From positions 62,001 to 126,000 of the forward strand of contig NZ_RWKH01000012.1 of assembly GCF_003984625.1 (NCBI RefSeq): a DNA stretch of 64,000 bases, given 5' to 3'. Under the pieces are notes generated by a model. That model had not been told where the DNA came from and searched no databases. It was given only the letters and a program-made list of their open reading frames with translations. The first letter of the stretch is position 1; each line of letters starts with the position of its first letter. This DNA comes from Variovorax sp. DXTD-1. GTDB lineage: Bacteria > Pseudomonadota > Gammaproteobacteria > Burkholderiales > Burkholderiaceae_C. The position numbers and the translations under genes are program-made. Shown here in pieces: positions 1-10,903 of the stretch.

Positions 1-173
1 TTGGGTTGGCCGGTTTGCAGGGTACCGAACTGGTAAAAAGCCTTGGCAACGCCGCCGGAGGATTGCCTTTCACGCTGGTTGTTACGGGCGCGGGGACTGT
101 GGCGGCTCGTAAAATGGGCAAGCTCGAGCCCACCGATCTGGACACTTGGCGACGTGAACTCGTTCACGGTTAG
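1..173 (+). CDS. TlpA-like thiol-disulfide reductase, C-terminal fragment
   Basis: Only the last 56 codons are in the window, in phase with position 3 and ending at the TAG at 171-173. The peptide carries GGLPFTLVV, then a [11 protein letters not shown] strand and a DLDTW tail. That matches the end of TlpA/ResA-type periplasmic thioredoxin-fold proteins, where the GLPFT stretch holds the cis-proline loop facing the CxxC site. The active site and signal peptide lie outside the window, so the redox function is inferred from this short match. About 100 bp separate it from accB downstream on the same strand. Confidence 0.65.
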   Translation, partial: GLAGLQGTELVKSLGNAAGGLPFTLVVTGAGTVAARKMGKLEPTDLDTWRRELVHG

Positions 174-271
174 AATCAGATACACCTCGGCATTCGCCGC
201 CAATCGCTAAAGATCAACGATTTTTAGCCAAATTACATCCTAATGACCGGCAAAGTCGGCACTGGAGCCTC

Positions 272-730
272 ATGGATCTGCGCAAACTCAAGACACTGAT
301 CGATTTGGTGTCTGAATCCAATATTTCCGAACTGGAAATCACCGAAACCGAAGGCAAGGTTCGCATCGTCAAGGGCGGCGGCGCTGCCCCGGTGCAATAT
401 GTTCAGACGGTGGCGGCGCCTGCCGCTGCTCCCGCCGCCGGTGCCCCTGTGGCCCCCGCGCTTGCAGCTGCGCCCGTAGCCGAAGCCGCGCCCGCCGGTC
501 ATGCGGTCAAGTCGCCGATGGTCGGCACCTTCTATCGTTCCTCCAGCCCTGGCGCTCCGGCGTTCGTCGAAATCGGCAGCAAGGTCAACGAGGGCGACAC
601 CGTCTGCATCATCGAAGCGATGAAGATCCTCAACGAAATCGAAGCGGACAAGTCCGGCACGATCACCCAGATCCTCGGCGAAAACGGTCAGGCAGTCGAA
701 TACGGCCAGCCGCTGTTCATCATCGAGTGA
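272..730 (+). CDS. accB: acetyl-CoA carboxylase biotin carboxyl carrier protein
   Basis: This is the carrier subunit of acetyl-CoA carboxylase; it shuttles carboxybiotin between biotin carboxylase and carboxyltransferase in the first committed step of fatty-acid synthesis. The 152-residue protein has an N-terminal helix-rich segment ([16 protein letters not shown]), an Ala/Pro-rich linker at about residues 45-77 and a C-terminal biotinyl domain. The biotin-accepting lysine is in EAMKI, about residue 118. A GGAG ribosome-binding site lies just before the ATG. accC follows with almost no gap, so the two are one operon. Length and domain order are typical for the family. Confidence 0.97.
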   Translation: MDLRKLKTLIDLVSESNISELEITETEGKVRIVKGGGAAPVQYVQTVAAPAAAPAAGAPVAPALAAAPVAEAAPAGHAVKSPMVGTFYRSSSPGAPAFVEIGSKVNEGDTVCIIEAMKILNEIEADKSGTITQILGENGQAVEYGQPLFIIE

Positions 731-732
731 CC

Positions 733-2082
<1,350 letters not shown>

Positions 2083-2104
2083 ACAGCGAGCACCGGACGC
2101 CACC

Positions 2105-2995
2105 ATGTTTGAACTTCGCCTGATGGCGCCGGAAGACCGGGTCGAAATGCTCAGCGATTCGCTCGACGCACTCGATGCGCTGAGCGTGTCGGTGGAAGAC
2201 GCCGATGCGCAGACCGATGCCGAACAGGCGCTGTTCGGCGAGCCCGGCATGCCGCCGCCCAAGGAGGGCTGGCAGCGCTCACGCATCATTGCGCTGTTCG
2301 CCGACGAAACCCTTGCCAAAGAGGCTGCGTCGGTGCTCGCGCTGCAAGACTTCTTCGAAGGCTGCGCGGTGCTCGGCGTGGCGCCGGTGCCCGATCAAGA
2401 CTGGGTGCGGCTCACGCAGTCGCAATTCGCGCCGGTCGAAATCACGCCCGAGTTCTGGATCGTGCCCACCTGGCATGAGCCGCCCGAACAGGCCAGGCAG
2501 TTGATCAGGCTCGACCCGGGGCTCGCCTTCGGCACCGGCACGCATCCCACCACGCGCATGTGCCTGCGCTGGATCGCGAAGCAGGGCGAAGGCGCATTCG
2601 GCAACCAGCGCGTGCTCGACTACGGCTGCGGCTCGGGCATTCTTGCCATTGGCGCGGCGAAGTTCGGTGCGCTCGATATCGACGCCGTCGACATCGACGA
2701 GGCCGCCGTTTCGTCGACCCGCCTCAATGCCGAAGCCAATGGCGTGCGCCTGAATGCCGGCCTGCCGGAAGCGGCCAAGGGCAGCTACAACACGGTGCTG
2801 GCCAACATCCTTGCGACGCCGCTCAAGGTGCTTGCGCCTTTGCTGTGCAGCCACGTGGAACCGGGCGGATCGCTGGTGCTCGCCGGCATTCTCGAGCGCC
2901 AGGCCGACGAACTGAAGCAGGCCTACGCGCCCTATGCCGCGCTCGAGGTCAGCGACAGCGAGGACGGCTGGATCCTCATGACGGCTCGCTGCTGA
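2105..2995 (+). CDS. prmA: ribosomal protein L11 methyltransferase
   Basis: This is an AdoMet-dependent methyltransferase that trimethylates ribosomal protein L11. At 296 residues it is the usual length. An N-terminal substrate-recognition half is followed by the Rossmann-type catalytic half with VLDYGCGSGILAIGAAKFGA (AdoMet motif I, about residues 170-190) and the ANILATPL motif that replaces motif IV in this family. It follows accC by 22 bp on the same strand; this accB-accC-prmA order is common in proteobacteria and suggests co-transcription. The modification is generally non-essential. Confidence 0.95.
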   Translation: MFELRLMAPEDRVEMLSDSLDALDALSVSVEDADAQTDAEQALFGEPGMPPPKEGWQRSRIIALFADETLAKEAASVLALQDFFEGCAVLGVAPVPDQDWVRLTQSQFAPVEITPEFWIVPTWHEPPEQARQLIRLDPGLAFGTGTHPTTRMCLRWIAKQGEGAFGNQRVLDYGCGSGILAIGAAKFGALDIDAVDIDEAAVSSTRLNAEANGVRLNAGLPEAAKGSYNTVLANILATPLKVLAPLLCSHVEPGGSLVLAGILERQADELKQAYAPYAALEVSDSEDGWILMTARC

Positions 2996-3068
2996 GCAGC
3001 GCGGCCGGGATTTCGCACCGCCGCGCACCGCTCGCGAGGCGGGGGCTCAACCCTACAATCGCCCGGTC

Positions 3069-4496
3069 ATGAGCCTTGTCACGCGTTGTCCCGCCTGTGC
3101 CACCACCTTCAAGGTGGTGCGCGACCAGCTTCGCATCTCCGATGGCTGGGTGCGTTGCGGCCGCTGCAGCCATGTGTTCGACGCCACGCTCGATCTGCAC
3201 GAGGCACCGGACGGCGTTCCGGGTCCGGCGGTTCCACCTCCGCCTCCAACGGAGCCTTCCGCAAAGGCCGAAGCGGAGCCCGGGCCGTCCAAGCAGCACT
3301 CTTCACCAGCCCAAGCCGCGGCGGAGCCTTCGAGTGCCGCGGAAGACGCGGACTTCTTCGACGACGAACCGGAGCATGGTGAAACGTCGGACGCTGTTGC
3401 TTCGTCGCCGCTGGAAGAAACGGACGAGCTTCTGTCGCCGGCGCCGCTTCCCGAGACCAGGCCTGCACTGACGCCTGCGCCAAGTCCCGCAGCTGCGACG
3501 CCGTCCGCGACGGCCTTCGTCCTGCCTGCGCACGGAATCATCGCCGACGAGTTGTGGTCCGACTTCGAAGCCAACGAGCCGGAATGGCGGCCACCGGCGA
3601 GCTCACTGCCGCCGTTTCCGAACATCGACCTGAATCTTGCGGCGGCGCCTTCGCCGCCGCCACCGCCGCCGCCTCCCTTGCCAGCCTTGCGCGTCAAGGC
3701 TCGCGAAATGGCGGCATCGGCCAGCGTCGAAGACGAAAAGCACGAGGCCGCGCAGGATCGCGACCAGGTGCAGATGCAAAAGGCGCTGCGCCGGGCGCGC
3801 ATCAAGTCGGCCAAGATTGCGAGCGCCAAGGCGCGCGACGAGGGCACCGCCGCAAAGGCCTCGGCGTCGATGGTGAGGCAGGCGAGCGAGCAGGATGGCG
3901 ACTCGGGTCCGCTGCCGCTTCCGGCGCCGCTTCACGAAGCGGAGGATTCGGACAGGGTTCCTTTCTCCGGTGACGAGAAGGCGGACCGTGGCACCGAGGG
4001 GTTCTGGCAGCGTGGCGCCATTCGATTTGCGCTTTGGTTCTTCGCCGTGCTGGCCGTTCTGCTGTTCGTCGCGCAGGTCTTGCATCACGAGCGCAATGGC
4101 ATCGTGGCCCGCCAGCCGAACCTGCGGCCTGCATTCGCCGCCATGTGCCGATTGACCGGCTGCGAGCTCACGGCGTTGCGCCAGATCGGCGACATCGTGA
4201 TCGAAGGCGCCGCCTTCGCACGCGAGAAGACCGGCAACAACGACTACCGGCTCAGCTTTACCTTGCGCAATGGCGCCACGGTTCCGCTGGCCATGCCGGC
4301 CATCGAGCTTTCGCTGCTCGACACCCAGGAGCGGGCAGTGGTGCGCCGCGTGCTCACGGCGGCGGACTATGGTGCGCCGACGGTGCTCGCAGCGCGCTCC
4401 GACCAGGCCGCATCGCTGCCGCTCACGTTGTCCGCAACGGAGGCGGCAACGCTGCCGCCCATTGCCGGCTACCGCGTGGAAGCGTTCTATCCTTAG
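3069..4496 (+). CDS. zinc-ribbon and DUF3426 domain membrane protein
   Basis: The 475-residue protein starts with an MJ0042-type zinc ribbon (CPACATTFKV then CGRCSHVFD, residues about 8-40). A long low-complexity Pro/Ala/Glu-rich linker with a PPPPPPP run follows, then a single transmembrane helix near residues 325-345 (FALWFFAVLAVLLFVAQVL), and a C-terminal DUF3426 domain. The layout suggests a cytoplasmic metal-binding head tethered to a periplasmic or outer-leaflet domain. No biochemical role is established. Such genes often sit next to prmA, as here. The proline-rich linker makes its sequence poorly conserved. Confidence 0.85.
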   Translation: MSLVTRCPACATTFKVVRDQLRISDGWVRCGRCSHVFDATLDLHEAPDGVPGPAVPPPPPTEPSAKAEAEPGPSKQHSSPAQAAAEPSSAAEDADFFDDEPEHGETSDAVASSPLEETDELLSPAPLPETRPALTPAPSPAAATPSATAFVLPAHGIIADELWSDFEANEPEWRPPASSLPPFPNIDLNLAAAPSPPPPPPPPLPALRVKAREMAASASVEDEKHEAAQDRDQVQMQKALRRARIKSAKIASAKARDEGTAAKASASMVRQASEQDGDSGPLPLPAPLHEAEDSDRVPFSGDEKADRGTEGFWQRGAIRFALWFFAVLAVLLFVAQVLHHERNGIVARQPNLRPAFAAMCRLTGCELTALRQIGDIVIEGAAFAREKTGNNDYRLSFTLRNGATVPLAMPAIELSLLDTQERAVVRRVLTAADYGAPTVLAARSDQAASLPLTLSATEAATLPPIAGYRVEAFYP

Positions 4497-4564
4497 GCCC
4501 TCGGTTTGGGCTCGACCCGCGCCTCGTCCATTTCATCCATTCATCCTTCAACCAACGGCTCACC

Positions 4565-5467
4565 ATGGCAGCAGTGATTTGCGGTTCCCTCGCGTTCGAC
4601 ACCATCATGACTTTCGAGGGCCGGTTTGCCGACCAGATTCTTCCGGACCAGCTGCACATCCTCAATGTGTCTTTCCTGGTGCCGGGCCTGCGGCGTGACT
4701 TTGGCGGCTGTGCCGGCAACATCGCCTACAGCCTCAACGCGCTGGGCGGCACGGCATTGCCGATGGCCACGCTCGGAAGCGACGGAGCCGACTACCTGGA
4801 GCGCCTGCGCACGCTGGGCATCAGCACCGAGTTCGTGCGCCAACTCGACGACACCTTCACCGCGCAAGCGATGATCATGAACGACGTCGACAACAACCAG
4901 ATCACCGCGTTTCATCCCGGTGCGATGCAGCAGGCGCACCTCACGAAGATTGCCGCGCGCGAAGACATTCGCGTCGGCATCATCGCGCCCGATGGCCGCG
5001 AAGCGATGCTGCAGCATGCGGAGCAATTCGCTGCCGCCGGCATTCCGTTCGTGTTCGATCCGGGCCAGGGCCTGCCGATGTTCGATGGCGAAGCGCTCAA
5101 GCACTTCATCGACCTGGCAAGCTGGGTGGTCGTCAACGACTACGAGGGCAAGATGCTTTCGCAGCGCACCGGCTGGAGCCTGGCCGAAATCTCAAAGCGT
5201 GTACGCGGGCTGGTGGTCACGCTGGCGGCCGAGGGCTGCGAAGTGTGGACCGACGGCGAGCGCGAGCACGTGCCGGGCGTGAAGCCGACCGCGGTGGTCG
5301 AACCCACCGGCTGCGGCGATGCATGGCGCGGCGCGCTGCTGTTCGGCCTTGAAAAGGAATGGCCGCTTGCGCAATGCGCGGCACTTGGCAACCGCATCGG
5401 TGCGCTCAAGATCGCGCAGCGCGGGCCTCAGAACTACCAGATCGACAAGAAGGCGCTGGGCCTCTGA
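4565..5467 (+). CDS. PfkB-family carbohydrate or nucleoside kinase
   Basis: This ribokinase/PfkB-fold kinase transfers phosphate from ATP to a sugar or nucleoside. The start ATG at 4565 gives MAAVICGSLAFDTIM, the typical N-terminal strand and substrate-binding Asp. FGGCAGNIAYSLNALGG (about residues 45-60) is the PfkB signature 1 region. PTGCGDAWRGALLFGL (about residues 250-265) is signature 2 with the catalytic Asp. Members with this NQITAFHPGAM pattern are often annotated as adenosine kinase-like, but the substrate cannot be fixed from sequence. It ends 40 bp before a strong terminator. Confidence 0.88.
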   Translation: MAAVICGSLAFDTIMTFEGRFADQILPDQLHILNVSFLVPGLRRDFGGCAGNIAYSLNALGGTALPMATLGSDGADYLERLRTLGISTEFVRQLDDTFTAQAMIMNDVDNNQITAFHPGAMQQAHLTKIAAREDIRVGIIAPDGREAMLQHAEQFAAAGIPFVFDPGQGLPMFDGEALKHFIDLASWVVVNDYEGKMLSQRTGWSLAEISKRVRGLVVTLAAEGCEVWTDGEREHVPGVKPTAVVEPTGCGDAWRGALLFGLEKEWPLAQCAALGNRIGALKIAQRGPQNYQIDKKALGL

Positions 5468-5506
5468 GCCGCCGCCTGCTCGCTCCCCCTTGTGAGCGGC
5501 GCGCAT

Positions 5507-5543
5507 AAAAAAAGCCCGACACCGTGAGGTGCCGGGCTTTTTG
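5507..5543. terminator. bidirectional rho-independent terminator
   Basis: An A-run, the stem AGCCCGACACC, a GTGA loop, the partner GGTGCCGGGCT and a T-run form a hairpin with one internal mismatch. A/T tracts on both sides let it serve the plus-strand kinase gene and the convergent histone-like gene. Confidence 0.85.
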
Positions 5544-5564
5544 CCGTCAAGGCCGCTGAGAAGC

Positions 5565-6092
5565 TCAGGGCTTGCTGGCCGTCGGAAACGGCCAGGCTGC
5601 CTGCGGGTTCAGCGTCGTTTGCGCAGCAGGAGCAGGCGCTGCGGCAGGAGCTGCCTTGGCGGCCTTCTTCGCAGCAGGCTTCTTGGCAGCAGCGGCAGGC
5701 TTGGCAGCGGGCTTTTTCGCGGCTTTCTTGGCCGCAGCCTTTTTGGCAGGAGCCTTCTTGGCGGCAGCCTTCTTCGCAGGGGCCTTCTTGGCAGCGGCCT
5801 TCTTCGCCGGAGCCTTCTTCGCCGCCGCCTTCTTGGCAGGAGCCTTCTTCGCTGCGGCCTTCTTCGCCGGAGCCTTCTTGGCAGCGGCCTTCTTTGCCGG
5901 AGCTGCCTTCTTGGCGGCTACCTTCTTCGCAGGCGCCTTCTTGGCGGCTACCTTCTTGGCTGCGACCTTCTTGGCCGGAGCCTTCTTCGCAGCTACCTTC
6001 TTGGCGGGAGCCTTCTTAGCGGCCGCGACCTTCTTTGCCGGAGCCTTCTTTGCAGCGGCTTTCTTAGCCGGCGCTTTCTTTGCAGTTGCCAT
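5565..6092 (-). CDS. histone H1-like lysine/alanine-rich DNA-binding protein
   Basis: The 175-residue protein is made almost wholly of (A/P)AKK-type repeats over residues 1-130, followed by a Pro/Ala stretch and the non-repetitive tail [17 protein letters not shown]. Such KAAPAKK-repeat proteins resemble the C-terminal tail of eukaryotic H1 and are widespread in Burkholderiales, where they are presumed to bind DNA non-specifically and compact the nucleoid. The ATG has a clear AAGGAG site about 8 bases upstream. Repeat number varies between strains in this class, and the repeats make the gene prone to assembly error. No catalytic motif is present. Confidence 0.88.
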   Translation of the reverse strand: MATAKKAPAKKAAAKKAPAKKVAAAKKAPAKKVAAKKAPAKKVAAKKVAAKKAPAKKVAAKKAAPAKKAAAKKAPAKKAAAKKAPAKKAAAKKAPAKKAAAKKAPAKKAAAKKAPAKKAAAKKAAKKPAAKPAAAAKKPAAKKAAKAAPAAAPAPAAQTTLNPQAAWPFPTASKP

Positions 6093-6288
6093 TTCTATTT
6101 CTCCTTGATCAAGTTGAAAAAATCAACCTATTGAAGCACTCCGCGCACGTTGGTAGCGCAAAGCGATTCATGGCGTTGGAATCTGTGCTCCAGCACCATG
6201 AACACCTGAGCCCTCATCCATGCCGCGCTCTTCGGCGCGATCGGTGGCAAGGGCAATTCTTGAATTCATTAATTCTTATCGGAAAGAT

Positions 6289-7461
6289 TCAATCCCAGGA
6301 GAGCGCGCCACCCGACTGGTACTCGATCACGCGGGTCTCGAAGAAATTGCGCTCTTTCTTCAGGTCAATCATTTCGCTCATCCAGGGGAACGGGTTTTCC
6401 TCGTTCGGGAAGAGCGTTTCGAGGCCGATCTGCTGTGCACGCCGGTTGGCAATGTAGCGCAGGTAGCCCTTGAACATGGAGGCGTTCATGCCGAGCACAC
6501 CGCGCGGCATGGTGTCTTCGGCGTATTTGTACTCGAGCTCGACGGCCTTCATGAAGAGGGCCTTGATCTCGGCCTTGAACTCGTTGGTCCAAAGGCCGGG
6601 GTTCTCGAGCTTGAGCTGGTTGATCAGGTCGATGCCGAAATTGCAGTGCATCGACTCGTCGCGCAGGATGTACTGGTACTGCTCGGCGGCGCCGGTCATC
6701 TTGTTCTGGCGGCCCAGCGCAAGAATTTGCGTGAAGCCGACGTAGAAAAAGAGGCCTTCCATCAGGCAGGCGAACACGATGAGCGACTTGAGCAGCGTCT
6801 GGTCGGTTTCGTGCGTGCCGGTCTTGAAGTGGGGGTCGCTGATGGCGTCGATGAACGGGATCAGGAACTGGTCCTTCTCGCGGATCGACGGCACTTCGTT
6901 GTAGGCGTTGAAGATCTCGCTCTCGTCCAGGCCGAGCGACTCGACGATGTACTGGTACGCGTGCGTGTGGATCGCTTCCTCGAAAGCCTGGCGCAGCAGG
7001 AACTGGCGGCATTCGGGCGCCGTGATGTGGCGGTAGGTGCCCAGCACGATGTTGTTAGCGGCCAGCGAGTCGGCGGTCACGAAGAAGCCGAGGTTGCGCT
7101 TGACGATGCGGCGCTCGTCTTCGGTCAGGCCGTTCGGGTCTTTCCACAACGCGATGTCGCGCGTCATGTTCACTTCTTGCGGCATCCAGTGGTTGGCGCA
7201 AGTGGCGAGGTATTTTTCCCAAGCCCACTTGTACTTGAACGGCACCAGCTGGTTGACGTCGGTCTGGCCGTTGATGATGCGCTTGTCGGAAGCCTTGACG
7301 CGCTGCGCTGCGACGGGGGCCGTGGGTTGTGCAATCGACGAAGTCGGAGCGTCCACCGGTCGGCCTGCGGGCAAGCCGCTGGTCGATGCGTGGTGTTGCT
7401 GCAATCCTTGTTGCATATCCTTTGGTAAGGAGGGCTTGACTTCTTCGTCCCAGGTCAACAT
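6289..7461 (-). CDS. nrdB: ribonucleoside-diphosphate reductase class Ia, beta subunit
   Basis: This is the radical-storing subunit of class Ia ribonucleotide reductase. Diiron ligands fit the family: Asp in [14 protein letters not shown] with a Tyr four residues after the His (EAIHTHAY, the tyrosyl-radical position), Glu in EGLFFYVGF, and ESMH. I start it at the ATG at 7461 ([10 protein letters not shown], 390 residues); an in-frame TTG at 7473 adds four residues. nrdA lies upstream on the same strand across a 178-bp gap, so co-transcription from the nrdA promoter is likely. No terminator is evident in the gap. Confidence 0.96.
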   Translation of the reverse strand: MLTWDEEVKPSLPKDMQQGLQQHHASTSGLPAGRPVDAPTSSIAQPTAPVAAQRVKASDKRIINGQTDVNQLVPFKYKWAWEKYLATCANHWMPQEVNMTRDIALWKDPNGLTEDERRIVKRNLGFFVTADSLAANNIVLGTYRHITAPECRQFLLRQAFEEAIHTHAYQYIVESLGLDESEIFNAYNEVPSIREKDQFLIPFIDAISDPHFKTGTHETDQTLLKSLIVFACLMEGLFFYVGFTQILALGRQNKMTGAAEQYQYILRDESMHCNFGIDLINQLKLENPGLWTNEFKAEIKALFMKAVELEYKYAEDTMPRGVLGMNASMFKGYLRYIANRRAQQIGLETLFPNEENPFPWMSEMIDLKKERNFFETRVIEYQSGGALSWD

Positions 7462-7639
7462 AGAAAAATCCAATGCTCAATTATCGGAGCAACGATGTGA
7501 GTTGCAAAGTGCTCGTTCACGTCGCGCTCCATTTATGTGGTTGTTATGTTGCTCTCATGCATCGCGCGATGTCAGTCAATGCCGTGATCGAGTGAGGGTT
7601 CGCGCGTTGTGCATGGACCTCGCTCTCTTCACTGACGCG

Positions 7640-10552
7640 TCATTGGCATGCTTCGCAAGTCGGATCGTCCACGCCGCAGAACGCGATGTCGGTTGCGGGA
7701 ATCGCGTTCATCTGCGCCTTTGCTGCGGCAGCTGCTGCGTCGAGTGCGCTCATGCCCGAAGGTGCATCGCTGCCCGACGACACCGCGTTGAGACGGCCCG
7801 ACTGCACCGTGGATTTCTCCGCGTGCGTCGCGCTCTGCGTGCGCAGGTAGTAGGTGGTCTTCAGGCCGCGCAGCCATGCGAGCTTGTAGGTGTCGTCGAG
7901 CTTCTTGCCCGATGCGCCGGCCATGTAGATGTTGAGCGACTGCGCCTGGTCGATCCACTTCTGGCGGCGCGAGGCGGCTTCGACGAGCCACGTGGTTTCC
8001 ACTTCGAACGCGGTGGCGTAGAGCGCCTTCACGTCTTGCGGCACGCGGTCGATCGGACGCAGCGAACCGTCGAAGTGCTTCAGGTCCATCACCATCACGT
8101 CGTCCCATAGGCCCAGGCGCTTCAGGTCGCGCACCAGGTAGTGATTGATCACGGTGAATTCGCCCGACAGGTTCGACTTGACCGAGAGGTTGCCGAAGCA
8201 AGGCTCGATGGAAGCGTCGACGCCGATGATGTTCGAGATCGTCGCGGTCGGGGCGATGGCCACGCAGTTGGAGTTGCGCATGCCGTCGGCCTTGATCTTC
8301 TGGCGCAGCGCGTCCCAGTCGAGGGTGGCCGAGCGGTCGACCTCGACGTAGCCGCCGCGTGCTTTTTCAAGCAGGTCGAGTGTGTCGATCGGCAGGATGC
8401 CCTTGTCCCACAGCGAGCCCTTGTAGCTCGAGTACTTGCCGCGTTCCTTGGCCAGCTCGGTCGAAGCCCAGTAGGCGTGATAGCAGATGGCTTCCATCGA
8501 CTCGTCGGCAAACTGCACGGCTTCCTGCGAGGCGTAGGGAATGCGCAGTTCGTACAGCGCGTCCTGGAAGCCCATCAGGCCCAGGCCGACCGGACGGTGG
8601 CGCAGGTTCGAGTCGCGCGCCTTCTTCACGGCGTAGTAGTTGATGTCGATCACGTTGTCGAGCATGCGCATCGCGGTCGAGATCGTCTTCTTGAGCTTTT
8701 CCTGGTCGACCTTGCCGTCCTTCAGGTGCTGCAGCAGGTTCACGGAACCCAGGTTGCAGACGGCGGTTTCGGTGTCGCTGGTGTTCAGCGTGATTTCGGT
8801 GCACAGGTTCGACGAGTGAACCACGCCGGCGTGCTGCTGCGGCGAGCGCACGTTGCAGGCGTCCTTGAACGTGATCCAGGGATGGCCGGTCTCGAACAGC
8901 ATCGTGAGCATCTTGCGCCACAGGTCCGACGCCTGGATGGTGCGGGCGGGCTTGATCTCGCCGCGCGCGGCCTTTTCTTCGTAGGCGACATACGCCTTCT
9001 CGAAGTCGGCGCCGAAGAGGTCGTGCAGGTCGGGCACGTTCGACGGCGAGAACAGCGTCCAGGTGCCCTTTTCCATCACGCGGCGCATGAAGAGGTCGGG
9101 AATCCAGTTGGCCGTGTTCATGTCGTGCGTGCGGCGGCGGTCGTCGCCGGTGTTCTTGCGCAGCTCCAGGAACTCCTCGATGTCGAGGTGCCAGGTTTCA
9201 AGATACGTGCAGACCGCGCCCTTGCGCTTGCCGCCCTGGTTCACCGCCACGGCGGTGTCGTTCACCACCTTGAGGAACGGGACCACGCCCTGCGATTCGC
9301 CGTTGGTGCCCTTGATGTGGCTGCCCAGCGCGCGCACGCGGGTCCAGTCGTTGCCCAGGCCACCCGCAAACTTGGAGAGCAGCGCGTTTTCCTTGATCGA
9401 CTCGTAGATGCCGTCCAGGTCGTCGGGCACGGTCGTCAGGTAGCAGCTGGAAAGCTGCGAGCGCAGCGTGCCGGCGTTGAAGAGCGTGGGCGTGCTCGAC
9501 ATGAAGTCGAACGACGACAGCACTTCATAGAACTCGATGGCGCGGGCTTCGCGGTCGATTTCGTTCAGCGAGAGGCCCATCGCCACGCGCATGAAGAAAG
9601 CCTGCGGGAGCTCGATGCGCGACTTGCGCACGTGCAGGAAGTAGCGGTCGTACAGCGTTTGCAGGCCGAGGTAGTCGAACTGGTTGTCGCGCTCGGCCTT
9701 GAGCGCCGCGCCCAGGCGGGGCAGGTCGTACTGCAGCAGCTTTTCGTCGAGCAGTTCGTTCTCGACGCCCTTCTTGATGAACTGCGGGAAGTAGTCGGCG
9801 TAGGTCTGCGCGCGCTCGGCGGGCATGACTTCGCGGCCGATGATTTCCTTGAAGATCGTGTGCAGCAGCAGGCGGGCGGTCGCGAAGGTGTAGTCGGGGT
9901 CCTTCTCGATGAGCGTGCGGGCGGCCAGGATCGAGGCCTTGTACACCTCGTCGAGCGGCACGCCGTCATACAGGTTGCGCATCGTCTCGGCGACGATCGG
10001 CGCGGCGCTGATGCCGTCGCCCAGGCCTTCGCAAGCCGATTCGATCAGGCCCTTGAGTTCGTTCAGGTCGAGCGCCACGCGCTCGCCGCGGTCCAGTACG
10101 TGGAGCATCGGCACGGCCGGCGCTTCCTGCGTGCCTTGCTTGGAGCGCTCTTGCGTGCGGCGCTCGCGGTACAGCACATAGGCGCGCGCAATTTCGTGGT
10201 GGCCGCCGCGCATGAGGCCGAGCTCGACCTGGTCTTGCACGTCTTCGATGTGGAAGGTGCCGCCGCCCGGACGCGAGCGGACCATGGCGCGGATCACGCC
10301 TTGAGTGAGGGCGTCGACGGTTTCACGCACGCTGGCCGAAGCCGCGCCCTGGGTGCCGTGCACCGCCAGGAAGGCTTTCATCATCGCGATGGCGATCTTG
10401 TTGGGTTCGAAGGGAACCACAGCGCCGTTGCGGCGAATGATCTGGTAGTGCGCGAGGTTCTGACCGGTGGGCGAGCCAGCAGTGTCTCGTTGCTGCTGCG
10501 GCGTCGAGGGAACGGCACGCGGGGTCGATGGGGTGTTCAGGGCTGTTTGCAT
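7640..10552 (-). CDS. nrdA: ribonucleoside-diphosphate reductase class Ia, alpha subunit
   Basis: This is the catalytic subunit that reduces ribonucleoside diphosphates to deoxy forms. The 970-residue protein has an N-terminal ATP-cone (IIRRNGAVVPFEPNKIAIAM), then the barrel with the redox cysteine in LSSCYL, the thiyl cysteine in SNLCTEI and the partner in AVCNLGSVNL, and a C-terminal CGVDDPTCEACQ tail with the cysteines that re-reduce the site. The ATG at 10552 is chosen because GAGGA precedes it by 7 bases; a longer frame to 10591 lacks such a site. It is longer than E. coli NrdA (about 760) and like the larger NrdA type of many betaproteobacteria. NrdR control is expected from two upstream boxes. 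Confidence 0.96.
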   Translation of the reverse strand: MQTALNTPSTPRAVPSTPQQQRDTAGSPTGQNLAHYQIIRRNGAVVPFEPNKIAIAMMKAFLAVHGTQGAASASVRETVDALTQGVIRAMVRSRPGGGTFHIEDVQDQVELGLMRGGHHEIARAYVLYRERRTQERSKQGTQEAPAVPMLHVLDRGERVALDLNELKGLIESACEGLGDGISAAPIVAETMRNLYDGVPLDEVYKASILAARTLIEKDPDYTFATARLLLHTIFKEIIGREVMPAERAQTYADYFPQFIKKGVENELLDEKLLQYDLPRLGAALKAERDNQFDYLGLQTLYDRYFLHVRKSRIELPQAFFMRVAMGLSLNEIDREARAIEFYEVLSSFDFMSSTPTLFNAGTLRSQLSSCYLTTVPDDLDGIYESIKENALLSKFAGGLGNDWTRVRALGSHIKGTNGESQGVVPFLKVVNDTAVAVNQGGKRKGAVCTYLETWHLDIEEFLELRKNTGDDRRRTHDMNTANWIPDLFMRRVMEKGTWTLFSPSNVPDLHDLFGADFEKAYVAYEEKAARGEIKPARTIQASDLWRKMLTMLFETGHPWITFKDACNVRSPQQHAGVVHSSNLCTEITLNTSDTETAVCNLGSVNLLQHLKDGKVDQEKLKKTISTAMRMLDNVIDINYYAVKKARDSNLRHRPVGLGLMGFQDALYELRIPYASQEAVQFADESMEAICYHAYWASTELAKERGKYSSYKGSLWDKGILPIDTLDLLEKARGGYVEVDRSATLDWDALRQKIKADGMRNSNCVAIAPTATISNIIGVDASIEPCFGNLSVKSNLSGEFTVINHYLVRDLKRLGLWDDVMVMDLKHFDGSLRPIDRVPQDVKALYATAFEVETTWLVEAASRRQKWIDQAQSLNIYMAGASGKKLDDTYKLAWLRGLKTTYYLRTQSATHAEKSTVQSGRLNAVSSGSDAPSGMSALDAAAAAAKAQMNAIPATDIAFCGVDDPTCEACQ

Positions 10553-10636
10553 TCGCTTCCTCTCGGTGTGGCAATTCTTGTTGGGTGGCAATGCCTTGGC
10601 GGGGCATTGCGCCGGTGCGTGATGACCGGACGGAAG

Positions 10637-10652
10637 ACACTATATCTAGGGT
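10637..10652. promoter_or_regulatory. NrdR box, promoter-proximal
   Basis: ACACTATATCTAGGGT matches the known NrdR consensus (aCaCwAtATaTwGtGt) at 14 of 16 positions. It covers the -10 hexamer, so NrdR binding would block RNA polymerase. Confidence 0.75.
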
Positions 10653-10667
10653 GTGAAGCGTCTACAA
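10639..10667 (-). promoter_or_regulatory. sigma70-type promoter of nrdA-nrdB
   Basis: Read on the minus strand, TTGTAG (10667-10662) and TATAGT (10644-10639) are separated by exactly 17 bp. Transcription would start near 10632 and give an 80-nt leader before the nrdA ATG. The -10 element lies inside one NrdR box, and the -35 abuts the other. Confidence 0.7.
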
Positions 10668-10683
10668 CCACTAGATGTAGTGT
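10668..10683. promoter_or_regulatory. NrdR box, distal
   Basis: CCACTAGATGTAGTGT matches the NrdR consensus at 13 of 16 positions. Its start is 31 bp from the start of the proximal box, about three helical turns, the spacing typical of paired NrdR boxes. Confidence 0.75.
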
Positions 10684-10903
10684 TTTTTGAGATATTCAAC
10701 ACAGTGGCGTATTTGTTTGGGCGCGGCACTTGGCCAGCGATGCCCCATGAATACTGGCCTATGGTTACGCAACCCGCGCGGGCTATGGCTTGCAAGCGGA
10801 TTTGGGCCTGCAAGGCGCATGGTTGCTGGAGGCGCGCTCTGGATTTTAGAGATTGCTGCGGCGCAAGAACGCCGCATCGCATACCGCCGACCGATTAAAA
10901 AAA
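10684..10903. other. gene-free stretch between the nrdA promoter and ampD
   Basis: Together with the promoter and nrdA leader this is a 351-bp gap (10553-10903). Short open frames here have no ribosome-binding site and no recognisable similarity. I see no RNA gene, clear terminator or repeat. It may hold the ampD 3' end signals. Confidence 0.5.

Noticed and set aside
5529-6134. A Leu/Gly/Ser-rich frame opposite the histone-like gene
   Set aside because: It is the complement of the AAG/GCC lysine-alanine repeats; the minus-strand gene has a good AAGGAG site and a known family tail.
8141-10690. An 849-codon open frame opposite nrdA
   Set aside because: It is the antisense shadow of nrdA, whose frame has family motifs from end to end and a good ribosome-binding site; a promoter and NrdR boxes also support nrdA.
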